A DNA stretch of 64,000 nucleotides from an uncultured Lachnospiraceae bacterium (GCA_902801585.1 CADCIU010000009.1:1-64000), one strand, 5' to 3'; counted from the stretch's first letter, positions 1-9,860 are shown. Program-made: numbers and translations. Notes: a model not told the origin generated them from the sequence alone.

Positions 1-1
1 G

Positions 2-1120
2 TCCGGGGAATTGGAGAGGGCCATGAAATACGGGATCTCCATCGACGGAGCGGCTATCGCGGGATTTGACGCGGATATTCGCAGCGATCTCTTCCTGAAG
101 CCGGATCCTTCCACTATTTCCATCGTCCCCTGGAGGCCCGCGGACGGCAGAGTCTGCCGCATGTTCTGCGACATCGTCTATCCGGACGGGACGCCTTTTG
201 AGCGGGACACACGTTATATGCTCAAAAAAGCGATAGAGGAAGCGCGTTCGAAAGGAGTCGAAGTTAAATTCGGCCCGGAGGTGGAGTTCTACGTATTCCG
301 ACAGGACGAGCGCGGGCGAAAGACAGACGAGCCGATCGACCAGGCCGGTTATATGGATGTGGACCCTTTGGACGCCGGTGAGAACCTGCGCAGGGACATC
401 TGCTATGCACTGGTAGAGATGGGGATCACCCCTGAATCGTCCCACCACGAACAGGGACCGGGTCAGATGGAAATCGACTTTCGCTATGGAGATCCGCTCA
501 CTGCAGCCGACAACACGTCTACCTTCAAGTGGGCGGTACGCAGCATCTGCGCAGCGGACGGCTATACGGCAGATTTCTCCCCCAAGCCGATCGCGGACAA
601 GCCGGGCAGCGGTATGCACCTCAATATCTCGGTCCACCGCATAGGCGGAGAAGACAGACAGACAGATCTGAATGCCTTTATGGCCGGCATTCTTAAACAC
701 ATTCGCGAGATAACGCTGTTTTTAAATCCTTCGGACCAGTCCTACTGGCGCTTCGGCCGCATGGAGGCGCCGCGCTATATCAGCTGGTCCAAACAGAACC
801 GTTCCCAGTTGATCCGGGTGCCGGCAGACCCCTCCGGGCGCAGGAGGATCGAACTGCGTTCACCGGATCCTTTGGCCAATCCTTATTTGGCTTTTGCCCT
901 GCTGATCTACGCGGGGTTGGAGGGCATGGGTCAAAATATGACACCGCCGCAGTCTATTGAAGCAAATCTTTACAGAGAAGATCCGGCACTGATGCGGGGA
1001 TTGGAGCAGCTCCCGGCGTCCAGGCAGGAGGCGATGCAATGCGCGATGGAAAGTGAACTGGTGAGGCGCCATGTTCCGAAATCGTGCCTGGAGGCATATA
1101 CTTATGAAGGGAAGAAATAA
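2..1120 (+). CDS. glnA: Glutamine synthetase type I, 5' end outside window
   Basis: This is the C-terminal part of a type I glutamine synthetase, which makes glutamine from glutamate, ammonia and ATP in the cytoplasm. The frame is open to the left edge, so roughly the first 50-60 residues are missing; the TTG at 11 is not a credible start. Visible family motifs, in order, are a SIDGAAIAGF segment matching the FDGSSIxGF box, GPEVEFYVF, the ATP/glutamate-site GSGMHLNIS, NRSQLIRVP, and ELRSPDPLANPYLAF near the end. The second His of the usual GSGMHxHxS box is Asn here. The next gene overlaps its 3' end, as is common for clostridial glutamine synthetase/ANTAR pairs. Confidence 0.93.
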   Translation, partial: SGELERAMKYGISIDGAAIAGFDADIRSDLFLKPDPSTISIVPWRPADGRVCRMFCDIVYPDGTPFERDTRYMLKKAIEEARSKGVEVKFGPEVEFYVFRQDERGRKTDEPIDQAGYMDVDPLDAGENLRRDICYALVEMGITPESSHHEQGPGQMEIDFRYGDPLTAADNTSTFKWAVRSICAADGYTADFSPKPIADKPGSGMHLNISVHRIGGEDRQTDLNAFMAGILKHIREITLFLNPSDQSYWRFGRMEAPRYISWSKQNRSQLIRVPADPSGRRRIELRSPDPLANPYLAFALLIYAGLEGMGQNMTPPQSIEANLYREDPALMRGLEQLPASRQEAMQCAMESELVRRHVPKSCLEAYTYEGKK

Positions 1121-1703
1121 GACCTGCCATGTTCTGGCCGCGGCCGGGAAGGAGGAGAGCATTGTGCTGCTCCGGCAGATCCTCCGGGGGGTATCCGGCT
1201 CCGGACAGCTGCGGATCCGGCAGGCCGCCACGCTTGAGCAGATCAGGCGGGGCGTGTCAGGCGCGGGGGCCCAGTCACCTGCGGACCTTCTGATCGCTGC
1301 CATGCCCCTCAGTGACGGGACCGGCGTGGAGGGAATCATCGATGTGGCGCAGAGACATCCGCAGCTCATGACTATTTTGCTGGTGCGGCAGGAGGCCTTC
1401 GAACAGGTTACTTACCAGTGCAGGAACCAGCAGATCTTTGTCATCGCCATGCCTTTCAAGCGGCAGGTGCTGGCGGAAGCGGCATCCTTTATGCTGCGGA
1501 TCCGCATCGTCATGGACGACAAAGACAGGGAGCTTGCGCGCCTTCGGAAGAACCTCAGTGAGATCCGGATCATCACGAGCGCCAAGATTCGTCTGATGCA
1601 GACCAGGCAGATGACGGAGGAAGAGGCACATTATTACCTTGAAAAAGAGGCGATGGACAGGAGCCTTTCCAAAAGAGAAGTGGCGGAGGAAATCCTTAAG
1701 TGA
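1104..1703 (+). CDS. ANTAR-domain antiterminator with degenerate receiver domain
   Basis: The product (199 aa) has a receiver-like N-terminal half and a C-terminal ANTAR RNA-binding helix bundle (about residues 135-199, MQTRQMTEEEAHYYLEKEAM then SLSKREVAEEIL). ANTAR proteins bind paired hairpins in leader RNAs to stop termination, often in nitrogen genes. The segment DLLIAAMPLSDGTG sits where a receiver carries its phosphoacceptor Asp, and Ala replaces it, so control by phosphorylation is unlikely (inference). The ATG at 1104 is chosen because GGAGG lies 9 bases upstream; an in-frame ATG at 1071 lies inside glnA without such a site. It overlaps the end of glnA, suggesting co-translation. Confidence 0.87.
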   Translation: MKGRNKTCHVLAAAGKEESIVLLRQILRGVSGSGQLRIRQAATLEQIRRGVSGAGAQSPADLLIAAMPLSDGTGVEGIIDVAQRHPQLMTILLVRQEAFEQVTYQCRNQQIFVIAMPFKRQVLAEAASFMLRIRIVMDDKDRELARLRKNLSEIRIITSAKIRLMQTRQMTEEEAHYYLEKEAMDRSLSKREVAEEILK

Positions 1704-1781
1704 TGATTGGCTAAGTGATGAACTTTTTTGACAAATGGAAAGTGATCTGAAAGATGATCTGCAATAATTGAACACGATTTT

Positions 1782-1816
1782 ACACCTGCCGAGTAGCGAG
1801 CGGCAGGTGTTTGTTT
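1782..1816 (+). terminator. Rho-independent terminator after glnA-ANTAR
   Basis: ACACCTGCCG and CGGCAGGTGT form a perfect 10-bp stem with a 9-base loop, followed by a T-rich tract. It separates the ANTAR gene from the RpiB-like gene. Confidence 0.85.
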
Positions 1817-1880
1817 TATACTGAATTCAAATCCGAAAGATAGCAATACTGAGAGAAAGCCGTACTGAAAGGAGCGTATT

Positions 1881-2348
1881 ATGAAAAAAGTGATTGTCTG
1901 TGCCGAGGCGTCTGCTGTGCATCTGAAAAAAGTGATCGTCGATTTTTTGGCCAAAGAAGGATATGATTTTGTGGATGCTACATCCCGTGATGACCTGAGC
2001 TATATTGAAGCGGGATCCATTATCGGAGAGAGCATTTCGAAGGGCGAGTACCCTTTCGGAATCGTCATGTGCGGATCCGGAATGGGTGTCAACCTGGTGG
2101 CGAACCGCTATTCGGGCGTCTACTGCGGTCTGTGCGAATCGCTGCACACTGCCAAGATGGCCCGTACGATCACAAATTGCAACGTGCTGGCTTTGGGCGG
2201 CAATATTGTGGCATACGACCTTGCCTGCCGCATGGTGAAGGCCTTCCTTGACACGGAATTCGGCGAGACCTTCCCGGAAGAAGCCGTGCCAAGGCTCCGA
2301 AAGATGTTTGATGAGATGGACGAAGTAGATAAAAAGACACATGGGTGA
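1881..2348 (+). CDS. RpiB/LacAB-family sugar-phosphate isomerase
   Basis: This is a cytoplasmic 155-aa enzyme of the RpiB/LacA/LacB family, which interconverts aldose and ketose phosphates such as ribose 5-phosphate and ribulose 5-phosphate. The family nucleotide-like fold is evident: MCGSGMGVNLVANR matches the catalytic-cysteine loop CGTGIGMSIAANK, and HTAKMARTITNCNVLALGG matches the downstream conserved block. Length is typical. AAAGGAG lies before the ATG at 1881. It is followed after 54 bases by a peptidase gene on the same strand, so the two may be co-transcribed. The true sugar substrate cannot be told from sequence, so no gene symbol is given. Confidence 0.88.
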   Translation: MKKVIVCAEASAVHLKKVIVDFLAKEGYDFVDATSRDDLSYIEAGSIIGESISKGEYPFGIVMCGSGMGVNLVANRYSGVYCGLCESLHTAKMARTITNCNVLALGGNIVAYDLACRMVKAFLDTEFGETFPEEAVPRLRKMFDEMDEVDKKTHG

Positions 2349-2402
2349 TCTGCCGGATGCAGAAGCCGGCAGTCAGGATCAGCAAAGAACAGCAGGAAAC
2401 AT

Positions 2403-3143
2403 ATGAAGATATTTATGACAAGCAGCCCGATGGGGGCATACAGAAGTGAAGAGGCGCCGGCGTTTAAAGGACTGGACCCGGCAAACGGACTGGTGAAAGA
2501 GCTGCACTCTTACTGGAGAGAAGACTCGCGCTGTCTCCTTATTTCAGCCTTTCCGGATGAATACGCTGTAAATGACCACATGAGGTCGGATTTCGAGAGG
2601 ATCTTCAGAGAGACCGGCCTGTCCTTGGAATGCATGGATCTCTGCGACCGGCGCAATGGAAGAAAAGCTGTATCACAGCTGCCGCATTATGACATGATTA
2701 TTCTCGGGGGCGGTCATGTGCCGACCCAGAAAGCCTTTTTTGACGAGATCGGACTTCGTGCCGCCTTACAGGAATGGGACGGAATCGTCATGGGCATCAG
2801 CGCAGGCAGCATGAACTGCGCGGAGGTGGTCTACGCGCAGCCGGAGATGCCGGGTGAGGCTGTGGATCCGTCTTATCAGAAATTCATTCAAGGCCTGGGA
2901 CTCACAGACATTAACGTCCTGCCTCATTATCAGGCGGTGAAGAATGACTGGGTCGACGGATGCCGCCTAATGGAAGAGATCACATATCCGGACAGCATGG
3001 GAAAGAACTTCTATGCGATCGTGGACGGCAGTTATGTGCTGCAGACGGAGGATCGAAAAGAGATCCGCGGAGAGGCCTATCGGATCGCGGACGGCAAGAT
3101 CAGCCGGGTTTGCGGAATCGGAGAAGTGCTGGCGCTTACATAA
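2403..3143 (+). CDS. Peptidase family S51 (dipeptidase E-like)
   Basis: A 246-aa cytoplasmic protein with the type 1 glutamine-amidotransferase-like fold of family S51, which includes alpha-aspartyl dipeptidase PepE and cyanophycinase. The key segment is IILGGGHVPTQ followed by GIVMGISAGSMNCAE, whose Ser is the expected nucleophile in the SAGS elbow. The first residues (FMTSSPMGAYRS) are typical of clostridial S51 homologues. It probably cleaves dipeptides or small peptides; substrate preference is not visible. It follows the RpiB-like gene and is closed by a strong terminator. Confidence 0.85.
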   Translation: MKIFMTSSPMGAYRSEEAPAFKGLDPANGLVKELHSYWREDSRCLLISAFPDEYAVNDHMRSDFERIFRETGLSLECMDLCDRRNGRKAVSQLPHYDMIILGGGHVPTQKAFFDEIGLRAALQEWDGIVMGISAGSMNCAEVVYAQPEMPGEAVDPSYQKFIQGLGLTDINVLPHYQAVKNDWVDGCRLMEEITYPDSMGKNFYAIVDGSYVLQTEDRKEIRGEAYRIADGKISRVCGIGEVLALT

Positions 3144-3165
3144 TGAAAACACAGAAATAAAAAGG

Positions 3166-3208
3166 CTGCTGCATAGCTTTTCATTCAGCTGTTGCAGCAG
3201 TCTTTTTT
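3166..3208. terminator. Terminator between convergent S51 peptidase and flavodoxin genes
   Basis: CTGCTGCA and TGCAGCAG form the base of a hairpin with an inner AGC/GCT pairing, flanked by A-rich sequence on the left and TCTTTTTT on the right. It can serve the + strand gene and possibly the convergent flavodoxin gene. Confidence 0.75.
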
Positions 3209-3267
3209 CATTCTACGATATCAGGACTTTGTCGTCTGATCAAACAGGTTTCCATATTAGTTTACAT

Positions 3268-3678
3268 TCATCCTACGAACGACTTGGCAAAAGCCGCAGC
3301 AGCTGCCAGGTCCTTGTCATTAGGTCTTCCCTTGTGAAGGCCTTTGAACTCGCCCTTGCAGTGGAATTCGCGCTTTTCCATAGGAATCCCTTTCTTGTCG
3401 GCTTCAGCCTTGACCTTTTTCCAAGTAGAATTGAGCATAGCAGCTGATCCGAAGTTGACGATTCGTCCAACCTTATCTTTGTCCAGGGAACGGATAAAGC
3501 TTCGTACTTCCGGATCTATGCTGAAAGCGTAATAGGAATTTCCGAGGAAAAGAAGATCAACCGGTTCTTCGATGGGCGAACTCAGAGGAAGAGCCTCGGC
3601 GCCGACGGCATTCGCGACTGCTTCCGCAAGACGTTTCGTGTTTCCGGTCTTCGTATAATATCTGACTGCAATTTTCAT
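3268..3678 (-). CDS. Flavodoxin-like FMN protein
   Basis: A 136-aa flavodoxin-fold protein. The N-terminal MKIAVRYYTKTGNTKRLAEAV carries the phosphate-binding loop TKTGNTK that holds FMN, and LLFLGNSYYAF corresponds to the loop around the isoalloxazine ring. Such proteins act as low-potential electron carriers in anaerobes. The ATG at 3678 is chosen because GAGGTG lies just upstream; a longer frame back to 3756 lacks a ribosome site and has AT-rich non-protein-like sequence. It is a single-gene unit convergent with the S51 peptidase gene. Confidence 0.85.
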   Translation of the reverse strand: MKIAVRYYTKTGNTKRLAEAVANAVGAEALPLSSPIEEPVDLLFLGNSYYAFSIDPEVRSFIRSLDKDKVGRIVNFGSAAMLNSTWKKVKAEADKKGIPMEKREFHCKGEFKGLHKGRPNDKDLAAAAAFAKSFVG

Positions 3679-3923
3679 ATTGTGCACCTCTTTGTAATAA
3701 ATTATAAATTTCGAATAACTCTCTCTAAAAGATTTTGGACAATTGTATTTTACCAAATTAAAATGGGCTTGGCAAGGAGTTTTTACGTACAGAATAAAAA
3801 AGGCCGATCGCAGACTCAGGATGCAGTCGGATTTGTAATGAGACGGATTTACCTGTAGAATAATTCACAGGAGCTTGAAGACTACACTATCGATCACTAA
3901 AGCGCTTCTGCTCGGAGGTAAAA

Positions 3924-6900
3924 ATGAAGAGATATACAAGACTGCTGGCCGCTCTTGCGGCAGCCGGACTGGGACTGTCGACGATCCTTTTCGCAAATGC
4001 AGCCAATACTGCAGCTGACTATGCCAAGGCGGCACAGCGTTCAAACGACCCGATGCAGGCAAAGGCTGTGTCAGGCGCAGTTTATGAAATGCATGTTAAT
4101 AAGATGCTTATTGAAGAAATGCTTTCTTCCGGGAGCTTCTCTGAGGGCGAAGCGATCGCGATCATCCGGGGCAGTACAGAACCGGCTGTTTCTGAGAATT
4201 CGGAACTTCTCATGAATTTGAGTTCGGATGCGGTCAAAAGTGCCATTGAGACCGAGATCAGAAACGACTCACCGTCAGCAGGTCTTGCCCGGCAGCGAAT
4301 GGAGGAAGATCAACAGCTCATGCAAGAAGATGAGTTCTCCATTTGGCTGGTCAGCGATCCGGGAAAGACTACGAAAGAACTTCTTGAGGAACTCTACGAG
4401 GACCCGAATGTAGTCTCGGCAGAGCCGAATTATCTGGCTTATGCCGCAGAGGAACCCGATTCAGAGGAGCCGGTATCAGATGAATCCGCCGAAGAGACGC
4501 GGCAGGACTCCGCCATCTCCGGCGACCTCAGCGAAATGCAGTGGGATCTCGCGGACACCTCGGACACCTACACAACGCCTCTCTCCCCGACAGGAGGATA
4601 TTGGCTTGGCGTGCCCGGATGGACCGAGGGACGCAGGGATGAGAACGCGCCGGCCAACGCTTCCGGCACGATCTGCATCATGGATACAGGCATCGACACG
4701 GATCATCCGGACCTGCAGGGCGTGCTCTACGAATTCAGTGAGGAACAGCAGGCAAAATACGGATGCGGCCAATACGGATTTAATGCCAGCGGTGACGGAA
4801 GGCCACTGACAGAACAGAAAGCGGTGGAGTCTCACGGAACGCATGTGGCAGGCATCATCGCTGCGGACTGGGACGGCGATGGCATATCCGGCATTGCGCA
4901 CGGCGTTAAGATCTTCTCGGTGAACGTCTTCGGCGGCACCGGGTCGGTCATGGAAATGCATTCTGTACTGAAGGGATTCAAGTTCCTCACGGATGTCGCA
5001 CAGGAAGTCAATCTCAAGGCGGTCAACTGCTCCTGGGGGACGGCGCAGCCGCAGTTCTCCCTCAGCGCTGCGATCGAAGAGCTTGGCAGAAAAGGTGTCA
5101 ACATCGTGATCGCATCGGGCAACAGGTATCTTGACCTCGATGAGACCATCGATCTTGGAAGCCAGACACATAGTGAATTCGCGATCGTTGTCAACGCAGC
5201 CTCGGGGGATGGCAGAATGACTGATTTCTCCTGCTGGGGGCAGGATTCCACGGATGTTTTTGCGCCGGGCGGGTCCATTATCGCATCTGTGCCCAAAGTC
5301 ATACAGTTGGGAGAGAGTCGGAACCCTGATGTCTACGAGGTTCACACGCAGTTCTACCCGGAGGTTTCCAAGGAGGAAAGCCTTTTGTCCGGTGTCGATC
5401 GGTTCGATCCTGATACACAGGGCGTTCTCTTTTTTGATGCCAATCCCGCGATCGATGAGAATGCCCGCCGGATCGGAGAGATCGACGAACACAACGGATA
5501 CGACGACAAGTATTCGATGGCGCTGCGGCTGGCGGCACTTCCCAAAGAGGAACCGTCGTCATACGGTGTCTACAGAGCTGTGAACGGTTACGCGTACATG
5601 GCGATCCCGGTCACGTCTGCACAGGACGCGCGCTGGATCGGTGTCAAAACAGCGATGAGCGACGCCTATAAACCGGCCGGCGCGATCGATTCGATCACCT
5701 GCAGGGACGCTGACGGCAATCCTGTCGAACTTGACATTGCATGCGCCGGCGCACTCAAGAAGGGACTGAGCAGCAGTGCATCTTATACGTTTTATCAGTG
5801 CCAGTGGGCCGTTCTGAGTTTCAACATTCAGGGATATATAGAGGCGTCGAACGAAGCGCATGAACTGCTGGGACGGGAGATGTCTGAAGAGGAACGGAAC
5901 AGCCTTCTCTACACGGGATTCGGGGATTACAGAGATCCCGGTGAGATCGATGGCATCTACGAATGGGAATATGACGGTCAGAAATATGTGATCGCCAGAA
6001 TAGGGATCGGTATGCTCGCCGGTGATGCCAGACAGACTGAAGTGACGGAAGAGACGGCGCTGTTTATTGACAACGCTGCAGTCGGAGGAGAAGGCGCTTA
6101 TACGGGAGGCTATGAGATCTTTTCCGGCACGTCGATGGCAGCCCCGGCAGTGACCGGCTGCCTTGGCGTGATCGCAGCGAACGAGCCGGAGAACGCTTCG
6201 ATGACCGATGAACAGCTGGAGGAAGCTGCGCGGGAGCGCGCGGCCAAGCTCTTGGCAAGTGTCGATTATGATGAAGAACTGGCGCCCCTGTGCCGCACAG
6301 GCGGCAGGGTCAACCTGCACGGCAAGACAGAGTTCACAGTGAAGGCGCCGCTCATCTCGAGGGTGGAAGCATCGCCTGAGGACGGGAGTCTGACTGTGAA
6401 GGGCTGGTATTTTGGCACACAGGGAACGGTCGCTGTCGACGACAAAGAGACCAAGGCACTCTCCTGGGAAGACGGCGCAGTCCGGGTGGACATCAGCGGC
6501 ATTTCCAACGGATCCCATGTGGTCAGGGTGACCAATGAGGAAGGGGCGGTGTCGAGAGCGGTCTTCAGTATTTCATCGGAGTCGGCACAAGGGCGCAGTC
6601 TCTTTGAGAGATCGCACACTCTGCCCCTTGGCGAGCAGGCGTTCATAGACAATGAATGTGACAGGATCTACGATTCGTTCACGGGCTGCGGCGGGAAAAT
6701 CTACGCTTTTGCGGTCACGGCCAAGAACAGAACGCTGCAGGGCATATGGAGCTACGATATAGAAGCGGACAAGTGGTCCCCCTGCTCACTGCCGGAAGAT
6801 CTGAGCCTTACTGCTTCGTGCGGTGCGAACGAGCTTGCCGCACTGGGGGACAAGCTGTATATGTACGGAACGGCAAATGTACCGAGTGATGACGGCAGGA

Positions 6901-7961
6901 CCGGAGAGGAACCTTGTCTGTGGAGGTACGAGCCGGAAGTCGATCGCTGGGAGAAGATGGGAGTTGAGATGCCGAGCAGCTGCGCGGGCATCTGTGTTCT
7001 CGGTGATACGCTTTTCGCGGTGGGCGGCCAATATTGGCCTAAAGAGGAAAGTGAATCGGAAGATGAGTTTGCCGGGCTGGGCGAGAGTGCGGCGGAGAGT
7101 GAGAGTGCAGCGGAGAGTGAGACAGCTGCGGAGAGTGAGATCGCTGCGGAGGTTGAGAGTGAAGTGCCTGAGGATGAAGCAGATGCGCAGTCTGACGAGG
7201 GCATGAAGTTCTTCAAGATCGATCCGGAGGGAGATAAAGGCATCGAGGTCCGTTCTGATATGGATACGGCGCTTGACGCAACGTACGGCAAGATCGCGGT
7301 GAGCAATGACAATATATACATCTACATGCCATATGACTTCGAAACGGAGAATAAGGCAGATCCGAATCTGACAGCTAAAGGAAAACTGATCAGGGCTTCT
7401 TACGATGAGTCGCAGAACCGGTTCATGACGGAAGATCTGACAGAACTGCTTGAAGAGGCAATGGGACCGGCTCTGCGCACTGAGTATGACAAGCAGAACG
7501 CAGGGGATGTACCGGCGGAACATTTCGCGATCGCGGGACTTGAGAACGGTCTTGCTGTAATCGGATCGGGTACGCCGGGTGAAGACATTCACATGATCTT
7601 TGACGAAGGGAATGAAGTGGTCCTGTATGAGAAGGCTTCCTCCTATCACAAAGCGTTCGATCCGATCGCGACCGTATATGACGGAAGACTCTATGTCATC
7701 GGTTACAATACGATAGAGCCGGATGTGATGTATTTCAGGTCCGAGCCGGTGGAGAACATGGAGCAGAGCACAGGAAATATTACAGAGAACGGCTCGAATG
7801 CTGTCTCGGAAGAAGGAAGCACTGCCTCCGCGTCAGAAGAGAACAACCCGGCTTCGCAGTCAAAAGAGGTGACGGACTTCTCAAGATATCTGGGAGCTGC
7901 CACGATCGCGCTCATCGTTGGCGTCGCACTGCTTCTTGCTGCTGCCCGAAGGAAGAAATAG
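3924..7961 (+). CDS. Giant secreted subtilisin-family protease with IPT and kelch-like regions and C-terminal membrane anchor
   Basis: A 1345-aa exported S8 serine protease. Residues 1-26 are a signal peptide. The catalytic triad is visible as Asp254 (MDTGID), His304 (SHGTHVAG) and Ser737 (GTSMAAP), with the oxyanion Asn in IASGNR. About 300 residues are inserted between that Asn and the Ser. After the protease come an IPT/TIG-like beta domain (about 815-890), kelch-like repeats (GKIYAFAV, GDKLYMYG, GDTLFAVGG, DGRLYVIGY) and a Glu/Ser/Ala-rich low-complexity stretch near 1053-1090. Residues about 1320-1341 form a membrane helix followed by RRKK, so it is likely held at the cell surface. GGAGG precedes the ATG. 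Confidence 0.93.
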   Translation: MKRYTRLLAALAAAGLGLSTILFANAANTAADYAKAAQRSNDPMQAKAVSGAVYEMHVNKMLIEEMLSSGSFSEGEAIAIIRGSTEPAVSENSELLMNLSSDAVKSAIETEIRNDSPSAGLARQRMEEDQQLMQEDEFSIWLVSDPGKTTKELLEELYEDPNVVSAEPNYLAYAAEEPDSEEPVSDESAEETRQDSAISGDLSEMQWDLADTSDTYTTPLSPTGGYWLGVPGWTEGRRDENAPANASGTICIMDTGIDTDHPDLQGVLYEFSEEQQAKYGCGQYGFNASGDGRPLTEQKAVESHGTHVAGIIAADWDGDGISGIAHGVKIFSVNVFGGTGSVMEMHSVLKGFKFLTDVAQEVNLKAVNCSWGTAQPQFSLSAAIEELGRKGVNIVIASGNRYLDLDETIDLGSQTHSEFAIVVNAASGDGRMTDFSCWGQDSTDVFAPGGSIIASVPKVIQLGESRNPDVYEVHTQFYPEVSKEESLLSGVDRFDPDTQGVLFFDANPAIDENARRIGEIDEHNGYDDKYSMALRLAALPKEEPSSYGVYRAVNGYAYMAIPVTSAQDARWIGVKTAMSDAYKPAGAIDSITCRDADGNPVELDIACAGALKKGLSSSASYTFYQCQWAVLSFNIQGYIEASNEAHELLGREMSEEERNSLLYTGFGDYRDPGEIDGIYEWEYDGQKYVIARIGIGMLAGDARQTEVTEETALFIDNAAVGGEGAYTGGYEIFSGTSMAAPAVTGCLGVIAANEPENASMTDEQLEEAARERAAKLLASVDYDEELAPLCRTGGRVNLHGKTEFTVKAPLISRVEASPEDGSLTVKGWYFGTQGTVAVDDKETKALSWEDGAVRVDISGISNGSHVVRVTNEEGAVSRAVFSISSESAQGRSLFERSHTLPLGEQAFIDNECDRIYDSFTGCGGKIYAFAVTAKNRTLQGIWSYDIEADKWSPCSLPEDLSLTASCGANELAALGDKLYMYGTANVPSDDGRTGEEPCLWRYEPEVDRWEKMGVEMPSSCAGICVLGDTLFAVGGQYWPKEESESEDEFAGLGESAAESESAAESETAAESEIAAEVESEVPEDEADAQSDEGMKFFKIDPEGDKGIEVRSDMDTALDATYGKIAVSNDNIYIYMPYDFETENKADPNLTAKGKLIRASYDESQNRFMTEDLTELLEEAMGPALRTEYDKQNAGDVPAEHFAIAGLENGLAVIGSGTPGEDIHMIFDEGNEVVLYEKASSYHKAFDPIATVYDGRLYVIGYNTIEPDVMYFRSEPVENMEQSTGNITENGSNAVSEEGSTASASEENNPASQSKEVTDFSRYLGAATIALIVGVALLLAAARRKK

Positions 7962-8043
7962 AAGAAATAAGATCCCTCAGGGCAGGCTGCGGTTCAAAAA
8001 CTGCGATCAAAAGCAGGTCGGAGCCGGATTCATAATACACAAC

Positions 8044-8076
8044 AAAGGACACCCTCCAAATCGGAAGGTGTCCTTT
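8044..8076 (+). terminator. Terminator after the subtilisin-family gene
   Basis: AAAGGACACC and GGTGTCCTTT pair across a short interior (CTCC/GGAA offset). The 339-base gap 7962-8300 holds this hairpin and no gene that I can see. Confidence 0.7.
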
Positions 8077-8300
8077 AGCAAGGGATAAATGTCACCTGCA
8101 GGGGACAGGTGTGCATGCGGGAGCTCTATGCTGTGACAAACATGTTCGAGTATGGAAAAGTAGTTTGTATAATCTGTATTTTGACAAGGCCTTGTTCTTA
8201 TGATTTGAGATTATCATCTTGCCATACATCAGTCAAACAAATATAATTGATGGTAACATCAGTAATCCTAATGGAAAGAAGCTGTTAAGGAGACATTCAA

Positions 8301-9182
8301 TTGCAGAGATATATTACGCTTTTGAGGGTCATCGACCTTCAGAATATAACAAAAGCGGCGCAGGATATGGGATATACACAGTCCGCGGTCAGCCAGATGA
8401 TCCAAAGCCTGGAGAAGGAGCTTCAGCTGACGCTGGTCACCAGGTCCCGCAACGGGGTCAGACTGACCCGCGAAGGCGCCGAGCTCTATCCCTACATTGA
8501 GCGCATGGTCAATGAGTACTATGCTATGATGGACAAGGACAAGGAGATCCTGGGACTGGAAGGCGGGCTCATCAGGATCGGGACACTGTCATCGTATTCG
8601 TCCCAGTGGCTCCCTGCGATCATCAAGGAATTTCAGGTCAAATATCCGGGGGTAAAATTCAGGATGCGGCAGGGGGACTACACCACAGTGCCGGAATATA
8701 TCCGCCAGGGGGATGTGGACTTCGGATTTGTGAATCCGGATGCCAAAACAGTGCAGGGGCTGGAAACTGTTTTTATCCGGGAGGGAAACCACTCTGCGAT
8801 CCTGCCGAGAGGACACCGGCTGGCCGGTAAGAAGGTGGTCACGCTGCAGGAGCTGGCAGAAGAGCCTTATATCCAGCTCGAGACCGGAGAGCTGTCCGAA
8901 CCGATCGAGGCATTTCATGCGCTGGGGCTGGAGCCGGACATTGAACTGCGAATGCACGATAACTTCTCCGTCTGTACAATGGTAGAAGCGGGCATCGGCG
9001 TTTCCGTGATGCCTAATCTTGCACTAAAGAAAATGAATTTTGATATCGTGATACTGCCGACCGAGCCTATGGTAAAGAGAAAAGTGGCTTTTGCGATGAA
9101 GAAGAAAGAGCTGCTTCCTATTGCCAGCCAGCGCTTTATTGATTTCTTTATGGAGAGGATCAGATCCTTTCCGGTCGTGTAG
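8301..9182 (+). CDS. LysR-family transcriptional regulator
   Basis: A 293-aa LysR-type regulator. Residues 1-60 form the winged helix-turn-helix (ITKAAQDMGYTQSAVSQMIQSLEKEL), and about 90-290 form the periplasmic-binding-like effector domain. It starts at TTG 8301, supported by AAGGAG 8 bases upstream. It stands alone between the large protease and the lipoprotein that begins the MoxR operon; LysR proteins usually control an adjacent gene, so either neighbour is a possible target (inference). The effector cannot be read from sequence. Confidence 0.9.
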   Translation: MQRYITLLRVIDLQNITKAAQDMGYTQSAVSQMIQSLEKELQLTLVTRSRNGVRLTREGAELYPYIERMVNEYYAMMDKDKEILGLEGGLIRIGTLSSYSSQWLPAIIKEFQVKYPGVKFRMRQGDYTTVPEYIRQGDVDFGFVNPDAKTVQGLETVFIREGNHSAILPRGHRLAGKKVVTLQELAEEPYIQLETGELSEPIEAFHALGLEPDIELRMHDNFSVCTMVEAGIGVSVMPNLALKKMNFDIVILPTEPMVKRKVAFAMKKKELLPIASQRFIDFFMERIRSFPVV

Positions 9183-9227
9183 ACAGGAGCTGATCATAAC
9201 TGTAATATTTGGAGGAACAATAAGAAA

Positions 9228-9860
9228 ATGAGGAAAGTCAAGAGAGCTTTAACGCTCGCAATTATTTTTGTATTGATGACAGGTGCCGCCGGCTGCGCCA
9301 GACTGCAGAGCGGAGTTCACGATCTTCATGGAAGTATCATCGGAAACGAATACAATATCGATGTTTTCGACAATACCGGGATCCGCACTCTGAAGTCTCA
9401 CGGGAAAAAGATCGACATCGACAACAACATCGTAGAGGAAAGGACATATGCCTCCGCTACCGATGAATGGTATACAACTAAGACACTGAGTTCCGTGATC
9501 ACGATCACGATCGACGGCAGGCAGCTGATCTCCTGCGGAGATACCTGTGTTTTCTATGATAAGCGGCTTATTCCGGAATACGAATTTTACCTGGACAATA
9601 TAGAGAGCGACTCTTCAGGGATCCTGGACTCGACGCTGATCAGCGGAAGAGTGAACAGTATCAAGAATGAATTCGGCAAACCTATGGTGGTAATCATCAA
9701 GTCACAGATGGGAGCGCCGATTTATGCTTTTTCCGGGGACAAAGTGTTTTGGGATATTGAGGAAGATCTGCCAAGATTTACTAAGCTGATGATCGACGGA
9801 AAGGCACTGTATATTCATAGAGCAAACTTTCAGATCATTGATAAGTCACTGCTGGACTAA
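9228..9860 (+). CDS. Small lipoprotein, possible DUF5052 family
   Basis: A 210-aa protein with a lipoprotein signal: positive residues, a hydrophobic stretch, then a GAAGC lipobox with Cys near residue 23. The mature part is beta-rich and ends VFWDIEEDLPRFTKLMIDGKALYIHRAN. It resembles the clostridial DUF5052 family, which I recall only by pattern, so the assignment is tentative and the function unknown. It lies 44 bases upstream of the MoxR gene and may be the first gene of that operon. GGAGGA lies before the ATG. Confidence 0.7.
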   Translation: MRKVKRALTLAIIFVLMTGAAGCARLQSGVHDLHGSIIGNEYNIDVFDNTGIRTLKSHGKKIDIDNNIVEERTYASATDEWYTTKTLSSVITITIDGRQLISCGDTCVFYDKRLIPEYEFYLDNIESDSSGILDSTLISGRVNSIKNEFGKPMVVIIKSQMGAPIYAFSGDKVFWDIEEDLPRFTKLMIDGKALYIHRANFQIIDKSLLD

